From positions 1 through 33,103 of the forward strand of contig NZ_QQBJ01000037.1 of the NCBI RefSeq assembly GCF_003347205.1: a stretch of DNA of 33,103 nucleotides, read 5' to 3'. A model generated the notes under the pieces. That model worked only from the letters and a program-made list of their open reading frames with translations. It had not been told where the DNA came from and made no database searches. The stretch is from Mycolicibacterium moriokaense (GTDB lineage: Bacteria > Actinomycetota > Actinomycetes > Mycobacteriales > Mycobacteriaceae). Both the position numbers and the translations under genes were made by a program. Positions 16,161 through 24,612 of this stretch are shown here, in pieces (position 1 is the first letter of the stretch; each line of letters starts with the position of its first letter).

Positions 16161-18707
16161 GTGACCGGGCGCAGTGTGAGCGCAGCTCACGTGAAAGTCA
16201 TGGCGGCCAGCGGGCCCGCCAGCCTCAACGGGCACCGGCGGCGTGGGCCTGAGAAATGCGCGCACAACCCATCCGATGTAAAAGAGTCTCCGGAACCGCC
16301 GGGCAGAACGAGCCCGGGCGGTCCAGCGGGGAACAACGAGGATGCCGAGAAGCCCGCGCCCAACGACAATGTGTCAACGCCGAGCGTTCCCGCCAGGGCT
16401 CTGGGTTCAACTGATTCGCGGAGTTTGGACCTGATCGGCTCAGATGAACGTAGTCACTCCGGTATCGGAAACGGCGCTGAGCGTGCAGTTCTGCTCTCCA
16501 CCAAACTGCACGTCCCAGCCATCGGGGGCCAGCTCGTGCACCGGGCCGCCCTATTAGATGCCCTGTCGGCGGCACGACACCGCAAGCTGACACTGCTGAG
16601 TGCGCCCGCGGGCTGGGGCAAGTCGACATTGCTCGCGCAGTGGGCTTTGGCTTCGGGCGAGGACCAGCGGTACGGCTGGCTGTCGCTTGATCGTTCCGAC
16701 AACGACCCGGTGTGGTTCTGGATGTACGTTGTCGCCGCGCTGCAGACGGTCAGTCCCGGGGTGGGAACTCGAGCGGTCGAACTCCTGGCGATGGGCGCAG
16801 ACCCGGTGCAGGTCGTTCTGCCCACCCTGATGAACGATCTGGACACAATCGCCAGCCCGATAGTGCTCATTCTCGATGACTACCACCTGGTGGTAAATCA
16901 AGCGGTTCATGACCAGGTGGCATTCGTTATCGGCCGAATGCCTGCGAATCTTCGCTTGGTGTTGGCCACCCGATCGGATCCGATGTTGCCGTTGGCTCGG
17001 CTGAGGGCCAGCGGCGATCTCGTCGAGATGCGAAGCGACGATTTACGTTTCGACGCCCTTGAGGCGCATCAACTGCTGAACAATGTGCTCGGGCTGGACT
17101 TGGCTGACGCAGATGTTCAACTGTTGCACCAACGCACCGAAGGCTGGGCTGCAGGCCTCTACCTTGCCGCCCTCTCGCTTGCCGGGCGACGTGATGCGGC
17201 CGCGTTCATCAAGACATTCGCAGGCGATAACCGACATATCGTCGACTATTTGATGGCCGAGGTCCTCGACAGTCAGCCAGCGCAAATGCGCAGCTTCCTG
17301 CTGCGCACCTCGGTCTTGGGACGACTCAGCGGTGCGCTGTGCGACGCGATGCTGCAAACATCTGGCTCGGCATCGGTCTTGGAGAGGATCGAGCGCGAAA
17401 ACCTGTTTGTGGTGCCACTGGACATGTCGCGTCGCTGGTATCGCTATCACCACCTGTTCGGCGAGTTGCTGCGCGCCGAGCTGCAGCGCAGCGAGCCCGA
17501 TATCGTCGCGGATCTGCACCGGCAAGCCTCGGCCTGGTTCGAGGCCGAGGGTCTTGTCGATGAGGCCGTGCGCCACCTGGCCGCCGCCGGCGACATCGCC
17601 GGAACTTCGGATCTGATCGCCGCGGACTGGGTCAACGAATTCAACGGCGGCGGCTTGTCGACCGTCTCGGGCTGGCTCAATCTGCTTCCCGACGAGACCG
17701 TTCGTCAGGATCCGCGGCTGAGCGCGGCCCGGGCCTGGATCGCATTGAATGTTGGCCAGTTCGATGATGCGTACACGTGGATTGAGGCGGTCGAAGCCGG
17801 GTCCGCAGCCGACACTGTCGAGCACGCCTGCATCGATGCCGAACTCGTCGCCTTGCGTGAGGTCCACGCGTTCAAGACGGGTGACGTCGCCACCGCGCTG
17901 GAGGCGGCTCGCCGCGCGATCACACTCGACTTCGACGCCGCACTGCAGGCTCGGTCGGCCGCCTGCTGCATCTATGGATCCGCGCTGTACTTCTCGGGCA
18001 GCATCGACGAGGCCAAAGCCACCTTTCGGCAGGGCGTGCAGCTGGCCGAAAAGATAGGCGATCGGCGCCGTTGTATCTATGCGCTGGGTTATCTCGCTCT
18101 GATCGCAGCCGAATCTGGTCAGCTTGCAGATGCCGAGCACCAGATTCGCCGCGCGACCGGCAGCAGCAAAGACCTGGCCGACGGCGAGCACTTCGTCAAT
18201 GCGATGGTGCCACTGGCGGCGGCCACCATCCTTGACGTGCGTGGCGACAGCGCTGCCGCAGCGGACGCGGCGCACTTGGCCGTCAGTTTGGCCCGCAAAG
18301 GCGGAGGAATCCTCGAGGTGGCGAAGGCTCTGCTGGTAAGGGCCAAGGTCCTCGATGACCTCGGCGATCACGAGGCGGCGACAGCGAGCCGGAATGAGGC
18401 CAGCGCCCTGGTTCGACGTTGTACAGATGTCGAAATAGCGCAAACGGCGCTCACCGCGTCCCCGCGCAGCAAGTGCGTCGCGGTCAGTCGTCGTAACCTG
18501 GGGGACACGGTCACCGAAGAGCTCACCGCTAAGGAGCGCGAGGTCCTTCGGCTGCTGGCCACCCGATTGTCGCGCCGTGAAATCGGCCAGCGGCTCTACG
18601 TCTCGCTGAACACCGTGAAAACCCACCAACGTGCCCTGTACCGCAAACTGTGCGTCGAGAACCGCAACGCGGCGGTCATCCGCGCACGCGAGCTCGGCCT
18701 GCTCTAA
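16161..18707 (+). CDS. MalT-like LuxR-family ATP-dependent transcriptional regulator
   Basis: 848 aa from GTG 16161, chosen over ATG 16131 because GAGGAG precedes it by about 7 nt. After a disordered, Pro/Asn-rich N-terminus (about 1-100), STKLHVPAIGGQLVHRAALL opens the MalT-type NTPase. The P-loop is APAGWGKS (148-155) and the Walker-B-like strand is IVLILDDYHLV, followed by LVLATRSDP and DLRFDALEAHQLL. The WYRYHHLFGELLRAEL segment is diagnostic of MalT-like STAND regulators. A TPR-like sensor domain follows. The C-terminal GerE HTH runs LTAKEREVLRLLATRLSRRE, IGQRLYVSLNTVKTHQRALY, RKLCVENRNAAV. The family activates from repeated boxes near the -35, which is the geometry of the nine-copy operator. 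Assigning that operator to this protein is inference. Confidence 0.88.
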   Translation: MTGRSVSAAHVKVMAASGPASLNGHRRRGPEKCAHNPSDVKESPEPPGRTSPGGPAGNNEDAEKPAPNDNVSTPSVPARALGSTDSRSLDLIGSDERSHSGIGNGAERAVLLSTKLHVPAIGGQLVHRAALLDALSAARHRKLTLLSAPAGWGKSTLLAQWALASGEDQRYGWLSLDRSDNDPVWFWMYVVAALQTVSPGVGTRAVELLAMGADPVQVVLPTLMNDLDTIASPIVLILDDYHLVVNQAVHDQVAFVIGRMPANLRLVLATRSDPMLPLARLRASGDLVEMRSDDLRFDALEAHQLLNNVLGLDLADADVQLLHQRTEGWAAGLYLAALSLAGRRDAAAFIKTFAGDNRHIVDYLMAEVLDSQPAQMRSFLLRTSVLGRLSGALCDAMLQTSGSASVLERIERENLFVVPLDMSRRWYRYHHLFGELLRAELQRSEPDIVADLHRQASAWFEAEGLVDEAVRHLAAAGDIAGTSDLIAADWVNEFNGGGLSTVSGWLNLLPDETVRQDPRLSAARAWIALNVGQFDDAYTWIEAVEAGSAADTVEHACIDAELVALREVHAFKTGDVATALEAARRAITLDFDAALQARSAACCIYGSALYFSGSIDEAKATFRQGVQLAEKIGDRRRCIYALGYLALIAAESGQLADAEHQIRRATGSSKDLADGEHFVNAMVPLAAATILDVRGDSAAAADAAHLAVSLARKGGGILEVAKALLVRAKVLDDLGDHEAATASRNEASALVRRCTDVEIAQTALTASPRSKCVAVSRRNLGDTVTEELTAKEREVLRLLATRLSRREIGQRLYVSLNTVKTHQRALYRKLCVENRNAAVIRARELGLL

Positions 18708-18778
18708 ACCCAACCGACGACACCCAGCCCGATCGGGTCGCATCCCAGATCGTCGCGGGGCGAGCAATCCCGCTGTAA

Positions 18779-18836
18779 TCACCCGGGTGAACAGGCAGTA
18801 AGGGTGATGACCAGTCATCCTGCCCTACGGAAATCT
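18779..18836 (+). promoter_or_regulatory. Composite promoter/operator, copy 5
   Basis: Dyad TCACCCGGGTGA 18779-18790, 11-nt gap, GGGTGATGAC 18802-18811, CAGTCATCCT, 9 nt, AAATCT at 18831-18836. The -35-like hexamer is ATGACC. It points to the Cys-rich gene at 18981 with a leader of about 140 nt, as copy 1 does for the paralogue at 1195. Confidence 0.8.
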
Positions 18837-18980
18837 GATGGTGAGCAGCGTCGGCCGGCTCTGACCACACCGGCACAACGAAGGCCCGGCCGTCACACGG
18901 CGCGGCGACCGGTTCGAAAACAAGACGATCAACAGCAAACGGTGGCACACCATCAATCACTCCCCGGAGGGAATCAGGAC

Positions 18981-19394
18981 ATGCATTCAGACGTCGACGC
19001 GGGATGCCTCGCACCGGATCGAATCTCAAACAGCGCGCCGCTGATGAGTCGCCCGGCTTCCGTTCGCACCGTGATCGGTCGCGGTGCCCTCGCCCCGCAG
19101 TGTCAGCTGGGGTTCCTCGACACCGGATTCCGGTGCGACCTGACGGCGGTGGCGTACGTGGAATTTCACATGGTCGGGCACTGTCAACGCTTCGACTGCG
19201 ACGCGCACGGTAATGCGTGCGGTTTTGTATGTGCTGACCATCTGGACGCACTGGAGTACACCGCGCAATGCACGGCGGCCGAGATGCAGCCCACTGCCCT
19301 CGCGCGACTGTTAAAACGTGTCGCTCGATGCCCGACGTGCGACAAAACGCTTCTGAGCGCATCCGACATCCTGCAAGCCGTGGTGGCGCTCTGA
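18981..19394 (+). CDS. Cys-rich small protein, putative metal-binding (family A)
   Basis: 137 aa; ATG 18981 with GGAGGG at 18966-18971. It carries many Cys/His residues: CQLGFLDTGFRCD, VEFHMVGHCQRFDC, HGNACGFVCADH, and a final CPTC. The order C...A...E-x-H...C...GN...C...CxxC matches the protein at 1195, and both lie first after an operator copy, so I treat them as paralogues of one uncharacterised family. Zinc or iron binding, or redox-active thiols, are the obvious possibilities; no known domain is claimed. The stop overlaps the next ATG (TGATG, 19392-19396). Confidence 0.65.
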   Translation: MHSDVDAGCLAPDRISNSAPLMSRPASVRTVIGRGALAPQCQLGFLDTGFRCDLTAVAYVEFHMVGHCQRFDCDAHGNACGFVCADHLDALEYTAQCTAAEMQPTALARLLKRVARCPTCDKTLLSASDILQAVVAL

Positions 19395-19963
19395 TGCCAA
19401 ACACGCGGGAAACTCCATCGATTCGTGGTCGCATCGCTACGGGCTGGGCGCGAGACCATCTGGCCCGCAGTCTCACAACGTCCGCCAACTGCATACCGCA
19501 GGGGGAGATGACTGCCACATTGGCGCGATCTGCGAACGTGAGATCGCCTGCGTCGTCAACGCCGGTGCCGACTACGGTTGACTTGTCGATCATCTCGGAC
19601 GCGAACATGGCGTGGATGCTCGCCGATGCGGCAGATGCGTGTCTGACGGGCCATGAACGCATCATGACATTTGTCGAATTGGGCTGCGGGGAACACAATC
19701 TTGCGATCGAGCGGATGCTCAACTCGGTCTTGTCAAGCCGGATCACATTGCCGGTGGTGATGTTCGACAGGCTGATCCGTTGGCTGGACGGTTACGCCGG
19801 CAGCCTAGAAGAGTCCCACCTGCGCACCATGCTTGCTGAGATTCGGGGACAGCAGTTCGCGCCGGTTCCACCGCGGACCCAGCAACCGGAGTGTGACGAT
19901 TTGCAGCGGCGCACCGCTGCGCCTGCAGGCAGCGTTAGCATCGCGGGACGAACGCGCGTATGA
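19394..19963 (+). CDS. Uncharacterised protein coupled to the Cys-rich gene
   Basis: 189 aa from ATG 19394, which overlaps the upstream stop (TGATG). The first 40 residues are weakly protein-like; an internal ATG at 19508 with GGGGGAG upstream would give a 151-aa product and may be the true start. The core (VDLSIISDANMAWMLADAAD, MTFVELGCGEHNLAIERML, RLIRWLDGYAGSLEESHLR) looks soluble, helical and acidic. I have an impression of a conserved mycobacterial hypothetical protein but cannot name it. No catalytic motif seen. It is probably co-transcribed from operator copy 5. Confidence 0.55.
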   Translation: MPNTRETPSIRGRIATGWARDHLARSLTTSANCIPQGEMTATLARSANVRSPASSTPVPTTVDLSIISDANMAWMLADAADACLTGHERIMTFVELGCGEHNLAIERMLNSVLSSRITLPVVMFDRLIRWLDGYAGSLEESHLRTMLAEIRGQQFAPVPPRTQQPECDDLQRRTAAPAGSVSIAGRTRV

Positions 19964-20045
19964 GTCGGCAACACGGCACGCAAGTGCGGCCGGCCATCTC
20001 AGATAACGACCGTTCCCAGCCGCGCGAAACGTGCACATCCAACCT

Positions 20046-21035
20046 ATGGCGACAACAATTGCCGGTGCGGTGGAAGTGAAAGACATTGCGCTGCAGGCCA
20101 ACAGCGCGATGCAAGGCGCAAGCCGGGTTCGCGACGTCGTCATTGTCGGGTCAGGTCCCGCCGGCTACACCGCGGCAATCTATGCGGCACGGGCGGGCCT
20201 CGACACCCTCCTCGTCGAGGGAAATCTCCCCGGCGGTGCCCTGATGGCCGCGGGGCAGATGGACAATTACCCTGGCTTTTCTCGGCCCGTGTGCGGAGCC
20301 GACCTCGCTCGCGGGATGCGCGCACAGGCACACCGATTCGGTGCCGAGTTCCACGCCGGCAACGTCGACGGGTTCGATCTGGAAGGTGAGGTGAAGTCGG
20401 TCGCCATCAACGACGACCTGCGTCACACCTCCGCGCTGATCCTCGCGATGGGCTCAGTCAACCGGCCCCTAAACGTGCCCGGAGAGTGTGAACTGCGGGG
20501 CAGTGGAGTCAGCGCCAGCGCCAAACGCGATGGTGAACAGTTCGCCAACCGTGAGGTCGCGGTCGTCGGCGGAGGCGACGCCGCCACGGAGGAAGCTTTG
20601 TTTCTTGCAACGCTGGCCCGCCGCGTGACCGTCATCCACCACAGGCCCAGACTGCGTGCATCGACTGCGGCTGTTGCCCGGCTGCACGCTCACCCCAATG
20701 TCGTAGTCCTGCACTCCACCGAAGTACTCGGCGTAAAGGGCCGACACCACGTCACCGGGCTGCGCGTACGCACGGCGCATACCGCCGCCGAGTACGACAT
20801 TCACCTCGCCGCGGTATTCGTCGCGATCGGTCAGACTCCTCGCTCGGGTCTGCTGGTGGGGCTGATTGACCTCGACGCCCGCGGCTACGTCCTGACCCGC
20901 GACGAGGGTACCCATACCAATGTCGATGGGGTTTTTGCTGCCGGCGACCTGATCGACCGCCGATACCGCCAAGGGGTCACCGCTGCCGCCAGCGGCTGCC
21001 AAGCCGCACTCGACGCGCAGCGTTGGCTCGCCTAA
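20046..21035 (+). CDS. Thioredoxin-reductase-like flavoprotein lacking the redox cysteine pair
   Basis: 329 aa from ATG 20046 (GTG 20031 would add five residues; neither has a strong ribosome-binding site). The fold is clearly TrxR: VVIVGSGPAGYTAAIYAARA (FAD), GGALMAAGQMDNYPGF, VAVVGGGDAATEEALFLA (NADPH) and GVFAAGDLIDRRYRQGVTAA (FAD, C-terminal). The active site, normally GVSTCATCDG, reads GVSASAKRDG: the two cysteines are Ser (AGC, 20517-20519) and Arg (CGC, 20526-20528), each one base from TGC. It cannot act as a normal thioredoxin reductase by dithiol exchange. It could be inactivated, or could work like Cys-less relatives such as TrxR-type ferredoxin-NADP reductases. A thioredoxin gene with an amber codon follows by 50 bp. 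Confidence 0.85.
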   Translation: MATTIAGAVEVKDIALQANSAMQGASRVRDVVIVGSGPAGYTAAIYAARAGLDTLLVEGNLPGGALMAAGQMDNYPGFSRPVCGADLARGMRAQAHRFGAEFHAGNVDGFDLEGEVKSVAINDDLRHTSALILAMGSVNRPLNVPGECELRGSGVSASAKRDGEQFANREVAVVGGGDAATEEALFLATLARRVTVIHHRPRLRASTAAVARLHAHPNVVVLHSTEVLGVKGRHHVTGLRVRTAHTAAEYDIHLAAVFVAIGQTPRSGLLVGLIDLDARGYVLTRDEGTHTNVDGVFAAGDLIDRRYRQGVTAAASGCQAALDAQRWLA

Positions 21036-21085
21036 TCACACACTGCCATAACCACTATCACCATCAGGAAGGACAACGACCCAAT

Positions 21086-21415
21086 ATGACCCAGTCCCAT
21101 CCGATCACCGTAACTGATGCCTCATTCATGGCCGATGTTCTCAAGAGCGCCACACCCGTTCTGGTGGACTTCTAGGCGCAATGGTGTGGTCCCTGCCGCG
21201 CTGTAGCGCCGGTCCTCGAACAAATCGCAGCCGAAAACGTCGACCGCCTCACCGTGGCCAAGCTTGACGTTGACGCCAACCCCCTGACTGCTCAGCAGTA
21301 CCAGGTGGTGTCTGTCCCTACCCTGATCGTGTTCAAAGATGGCCAACCGGTCACCCGCATCGTTGGCGCGCGCGGAAAGTCCGCCCTCCTGAGCGATCTC
21401 ACGGACTACCTCTGA
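21086..21415 (+). pseudogene. trxA: Thioredoxin gene with in-frame amber codon at the conserved Trp
   Basis: From ATG 21086 (AGGAAGG at 21066-21072) the frame reads MTQSHPITVTDASFM...VLVDF, then TAG at 21173-21175, then AQWCGPCRAVAPVLEQIAAE and on to a normal end at 21413-21415. Thioredoxins have VDFWAxWCGPC, so codon 30 is TGG mutated to TAG in an otherwise intact 109-codon gene; the active-site WCGPC and the cis-Pro region VSVPTLIVFKDG are both present. Termination there would yield a 29-residue peptide. No in-frame ATG/GTG suitable for restarting before the active site is visible. Readthrough or a sequence error are the alternatives to simple loss. Confidence 0.85.
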
Positions 21416-21522
21416 AACCCTTCGCAGATGCGAAGGTGCCCAAACGTATCAGAAGCCCGGATTTGCCGCATTTCCCATACGACCTCACAAGAAAGGCGAC
21501 AAGCTGACGGCGCGCCGGCCTC

Positions 21523-21579
21523 TCACCCGGGTGAATGATGCAGTGGGTGAGGACAGCCCGCCCCGCTGCGCGGCATGCT
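21523..21579 (+). promoter_or_regulatory. Composite promoter/operator, copy 6
   Basis: Dyad TCACCCGGGTGA 21523-21534, 10-nt gap, GGGTGAGGAC 21545-21554, AGCCCGCCCC (the most degenerate fourth half-site), 9 nt, CATGCT at 21574-21579. Faces the DUF5709 gene at 21677 with a leader of about 90 nt. The rest of 21416-21676 holds no other recognised feature. Confidence 0.8.
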
Positions 21580-21676
21580 CATTGCCAAGCGCCAGCGTGC
21601 CGGTCTACGGGTGTCCGAATGGAGCAGCGGACCGCGCGGTGTGGCGAGACCGCGAAAGGGAATGGAGGCGGCACTG

Positions 21677-22132
21677 ATGGGGAATTCTGAGTTCGATGAC
21701 GTAGCAGCCCATCTGCTTGAACCAGAAGAAAGCCTGGACTCAGAACAGACTGGCGTCGACCTGGATGAAGGCTATTCGCCCCCGGAAAGGCCGCGAGAAC
21801 TGGGAGCCTGGGGGCTGACCGCCAATGAAGCGCGCACCCATGAAAGTCTGGCGCGCCAACTGGCCCGCGAGCTGCCCGACGTCACCGACCGGTGGGATGG
21901 CGACGGGATCGGTGACGTCGCGGACAGCGATGGCGAGCCCATCGACGATCAAGTCGGCGACAGCCGAGCAGGTCGGCTCGTCGCCTTTGGCGTCGACCCC
22001 ACAGATCCCACTACCGATTACCGCGCCCACGATGTGGGGATCGATGGCGGCGCCGCGTCGGCTGAGGAAGCGGCCATGCACATCATCGCCGATGAGGACA
22101 CCATCGCCGGTGAACGATGGTGGCTCAAATGA
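21677..22132 (+). CDS. DUF5709-family protein
   Basis: 151 aa, strongly acidic. ATG 21677 has GGAGG (21664-21668) 8 nt upstream; an ATG at 21575 overlaps the promoter -10 and is rejected. The protein shows LLEPEESLDSEQTGVDLDEG, YSPPERPRELGAWGLTANEA, ESLARQLARELPD, AGRLVAFGVDPTD and a C-terminal SAEEAAMHIIADED, which I recognise as the mycobacterial/actinobacterial DUF5709 pattern. Function is unknown; the composition suggests a soluble, partly disordered protein. It is the only gene directly after operator copy 6 and therefore a predicted member of the same regulon. Confidence 0.8.
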   Translation: MGNSEFDDVAAHLLEPEESLDSEQTGVDLDEGYSPPERPRELGAWGLTANEARTHESLARQLARELPDVTDRWDGDGIGDVADSDGEPIDDQVGDSRAGRLVAFGVDPTDPTTDYRAHDVGIDGGAASAEEAAMHIIADEDTIAGERWWLK

Positions 22133-22574
22133 CCTCGGTCCTCTGACCTACGGAATCGCGTCAGGGACAACGCTTGAACGGCGGCGTCGCCGGCCTCATT
22201 CCGTTCTGTTTAGCGATGTATGGTGCCTGCAGACGTGGAAGCTGTTCTGTAAGAACCCAACTGATAAGCGCTGCCACCGCGCGCGTAGGCCACCCGCTTG
22301 GTTCTGTTTACCGGTCGCATCGGCCGAAACCGGTGGCACCGTTCGGCCCGTGACCTCGCTCGGCGGCAAGCGAAGTCTCTGGATCGCGAACCTGCATGCC
22401 ATGCTGGTACAGCGGCTGGGCGGGTCGCTCGGTGATGCGCGAGTAGTAAATGACGGCAACCGATTTCGACACTGTGGCCGCACCCGGCGCTCGATCTTGG
22501 GCCCTTGCGCGCCAACCTCGGCGACGCCGACAGCCGGCGATTGGGGCGGAGCAATGCGAAACCTCGGCCAGTCC
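22133..22574. other. Intergenic stretch with no recognised gene
   Basis: 440 bp. Short frames on both strands have some protein-like composition (for example minus-strand codons around 22450-22310, reading TERPAQPLYQHGMQVRDPE), but there is no start, ribosome-binding site or family match. It may be the remnant of a lost gene between the DUF5709 gene and the redox operon promoter. Confidence 0.3.
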
Positions 22575-22632
22575 TCACCCGGGTGATTGCCGTTACGGGG
22601 TGACGACAGCTCACCCTCGGCCCGGCCAGGCT
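22575..22632 (+). promoter_or_regulatory. Composite promoter/operator, copy 7
   Basis: Dyad TCACCCGGGTGA 22575-22586, 11-nt gap, GGGTGACGAC 22598-22607, AGCTCACCCT, 9 nt, CAGGCT at 22627-22632. The -35-like hexamer is ACGACA. It heads the longest unit of the window: the next eleven genes, to 30374, follow on the same strand, mostly with overlapping starts. Confidence 0.8.
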
Positions 22633-22739
22633 TGACTTCCGACAGACCTGTGCCGCGGTCGCCGACTGCTTTGGCGCCACACAGCCAAACGTTCAACGCG
22701 GCGTAGCAGGTGAAAGAAATCCAGGAAAGGGATTCGACG

Positions 22740-23516
22740 GTGGGCACAGAGTTCGATGGTAAGAAGGTCGTTGTCGTCGGCGGCAGTGCCGGCATGGGAC
22801 GCCAAGCCGCGCTGGACGTCATCGATCGCGGTGGCAGCGCGGTGATCGTCGGGCGCTCGAAAGATCGTGTCGATGACACCGTGGCCGAGCTGACCAACCG
22901 GCAGGGCAAAGCCTGGGGGATCGCCGCCGAGCTGACCGACCGATCCGCGGTCGCCGATGTCCGGCGCGTACTGTCTGAGCAGCACGGCGACGCAACGCTG
23001 ATGGTCAACGCGGCCGGCTACTTCATCCCAAAACCGTTCCTGGACTACGATGCCCAGTCCTACGACTCGTATCTCGATCTGAACTACGCGCTGTTCTTTC
23101 TTACCCAGACCGTGGTCGCGGGCATGATCGGCAACGGCGGGGGTGGCTCGATCGTCAATATCGGCGCCATGTGGGCGCATCAGGCGATCGGCACGACGCC
23201 GGCATCTGGATACTCCATGCAGAAGGCAGGGCTACACGCCCTCACTCACAATCTGGCCATAGAACTGGCCGGGCATCAGATCCGAGTCAACGCTGTCGCG
23301 CCGGCGGTGGTGAAAACACCGCTCTACGAGGGGTTCATCCCGAAGGACGAGATCGATGCCACGCTGGCGACGTTCGCGCCGCTTCATCCCCTGGGTCGTG
23401 TCGGCACTCCGGCCGACGTGGCCAACGCCATCACGTTTCTGCTCTCCGAACGAGCTAGCTGGATCACCGGCACGATTCTCAACGTTGATGGCGGCGTCAT
23501 GGCCGGCCGCAACTAG
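22740..23516 (+). CDS. Short-chain dehydrogenase/reductase (SDR)
   Basis: 258 aa from GTG 22740, preferred over GTG 22710 because AGGAAAGG (22722-22729) lies about 10 nt upstream. The cofactor loop [15 protein letters not shown] suits NADP(H), with VGRSKD after beta-2. The structural motif is VNAAGYF, the catalytic pair YSMQK is present, and the C-terminal DGGVMAGRN is standard. The segment NIGAMWAHQ aligns with NIGSMWA in relatives as I remember them; Ala143 would then sit where the catalytic Ser is expected. Substrate unknown. First gene of the redox-repair unit, 56 bp before msrB. Confidence 0.85.
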   Translation: MGTEFDGKKVVVVGGSAGMGRQAALDVIDRGGSAVIVGRSKDRVDDTVAELTNRQGKAWGIAAELTDRSAVADVRRVLSEQHGDATLMVNAAGYFIPKPFLDYDAQSYDSYLDLNYALFFLTQTVVAGMIGNGGGGSIVNIGAMWAHQAIGTTPASGYSMQKAGLHALTHNLAIELAGHQIRVNAVAPAVVKTPLYEGFIPKDEIDATLATFAPLHPLGRVGTPADVANAITFLLSERASWITGTILNVDGGVMAGRN

Positions 23517-23572
23517 TCCACTGGCATATCGGCGGAGAACACCGCCGCACTTCACCACTAGGAGCACCTGTG

Positions 23573-24067
23573 ATGCACGACTACCACAAGAATCCGGCCG
23601 CGATAGACGCGTTGCGCCCCGAGCAGTACTACGTCACCCAGGAAAGCGGCACCGAGCGACCCTTCACGGGTGAATACCTGGACAACCGCGAGCCGGGCAT
23701 CTACGTCGACGTGGTGTCGGGTGAGCCGCTGTTCGCTTCCGTCGACAAGTTCGACAGCGCTACCGGCTGGCCGAGCTTCACCAAGCCGATCGATGGCGAC
23801 AACATCGTCGAGGTGTCGGACCACCGCCACATCATGGTGCGCACCGAAGTGCGGTCGCGCCACGGCGACAGTCACCTCGGGCACGTTTTCACCGACGGAC
23901 CCCGTTCCGGGGGAGGCCTGCGCTACTGCATCAATTCCGCGGCGCTGCGGTTCATCCACCGCGACAACCTAGAGGCCGAGGGTTACGGGCACTACCTGAG
24001 CCTCTTCGAAACCGCGAACAACTCAGTGCAGCACGCTGATTCCGAGCTCACGGAGCCGCAACGATGA
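23573..24067 (+). CDS. msrB: Peptide-methionine (R)-S-oxide reductase MsrB
   Basis: 164 aa. ATG 23573 has AGGAG (23560-23564) 8 nt upstream. Reduces the R-epimer of methionine sulfoxide in proteins. Diagnostic blocks: [47 protein letters not shown] and [14 protein letters not shown], with the catalytic Cys at residue 119. The zinc CxxC pairs of many MsrBs are absent, and the usual resolving Cys (SGCGWPSF in relatives) is Thr here (SATGWPSF), so regeneration may use another thiol or act directly on the sulfenic acid. The stop overlaps the msrA start as ATGA. Confidence 0.93.
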   Translation: MHDYHKNPAAIDALRPEQYYVTQESGTERPFTGEYLDNREPGIYVDVVSGEPLFASVDKFDSATGWPSFTKPIDGDNIVEVSDHRHIMVRTEVRSRHGDSHLGHVFTDGPRSGGGLRYCINSAALRFIHRDNLEAEGYGHYLSLFETANNSVQHADSELTEPQR

Positions 24068-24612
24068 CCGCCGACACTGCGATCCTGGCGGGTGGATGCT
24101 TCTGGGGGCTCCAAGCCCTCATCCGCGCGCTGCCCGGTGTGGTATCGACCCGCGTCGGCTATACCGGCGGTAACAACGACCATCCCACCTACCGCAACCA
24201 CCCCGGACACGCGGAGGCGGTCGAGATCATCTACGACCCTGCTCTCACCGATTACCGCACGCTGCTGGAATTCTTTTTCCAGATCCATGACCCGACGACA
24301 ATGAACCGTCAAGGCAACGATGTCGGCGCCAGCTACCGCTCAGCGATCTTCTATCTCGATGACGATCAGATGCGCGTCGCGCTGGAGACCATCGCCGATG
24401 TCGACGCATCGGGGCGATGGCCCGCCGCGGTGGTCACCGAGGTGACGAAGGCCAGTGAATTCTGGGAAGCCGAACCAGAACATCAGGACTACCTGGAGCG
24501 CTATCCCGGCGGCTACACCTGTCACTACGTGCGACCGGAATGGAAACTGGCTGTCCGCAGTGGATCTGGTGACACGGAACGCACCACGGTTGAGCCGAGC
24601 CGCCATGAATGA
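24064..24612 (+). CDS. msrA: Peptide-methionine (S)-S-oxide reductase MsrA
   Basis: 182 aa, starting within the msrB stop (ATGA, 24064-24067). AGGCFWG carries the catalytic Cys12, followed by [20 protein letters not shown] (the YxGG and GHAE substrate region), [20 protein letters not shown] and YRSAIFY, all standard for MsrA. It reduces the S-epimer, complementing MsrB, so the pair covers both diastereomers of protein methionine sulfoxide. Tight coupling to msrB and to the small gene after it (8-bp overlap) indicates one transcript from operator copy 7. Confidence 0.95.
   Translation: MTADTAILAGGCFWGLQALIRALPGVVSTRVGYTGGNNDHPTYRNHPGHAEAVEIIYDPALTDYRTLLEFFFQIHDPTTMNRQGNDVGASYRSAIFYLDDDQMRVALETIADVDASGRWPAAVVTEVTKASEFWEAEPEHQDYLERYPGGYTCHYVRPEWKLAVRSGSGDTERTTVEPSRHE

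Noticed and set aside
17043-18818. 591-codon open frame on the minus strand
   Set aside because: It lies entirely antisense to the MalT-like regulator, whose domains are clear. Long antisense frames are common in GC-rich coding DNA, and its composition (no motifs, no ribosome-binding site) is a shadow.
21173-21175. TAG in thioredoxin as pyrrolysine or a recoded residue
   Set aside because: No pyl genes are seen, mycobacteria are not known to use pyrrolysine, and the position is a conserved Trp one base from TAG, so a nonsense mutation is simpler.
21575-21676. Upstream ATG at 21575 as start of the DUF5709 protein
   Set aside because: It overlaps the predicted -10 of operator copy 6, so it would not be transcribed; ATG 21677 has a good GGAGG.
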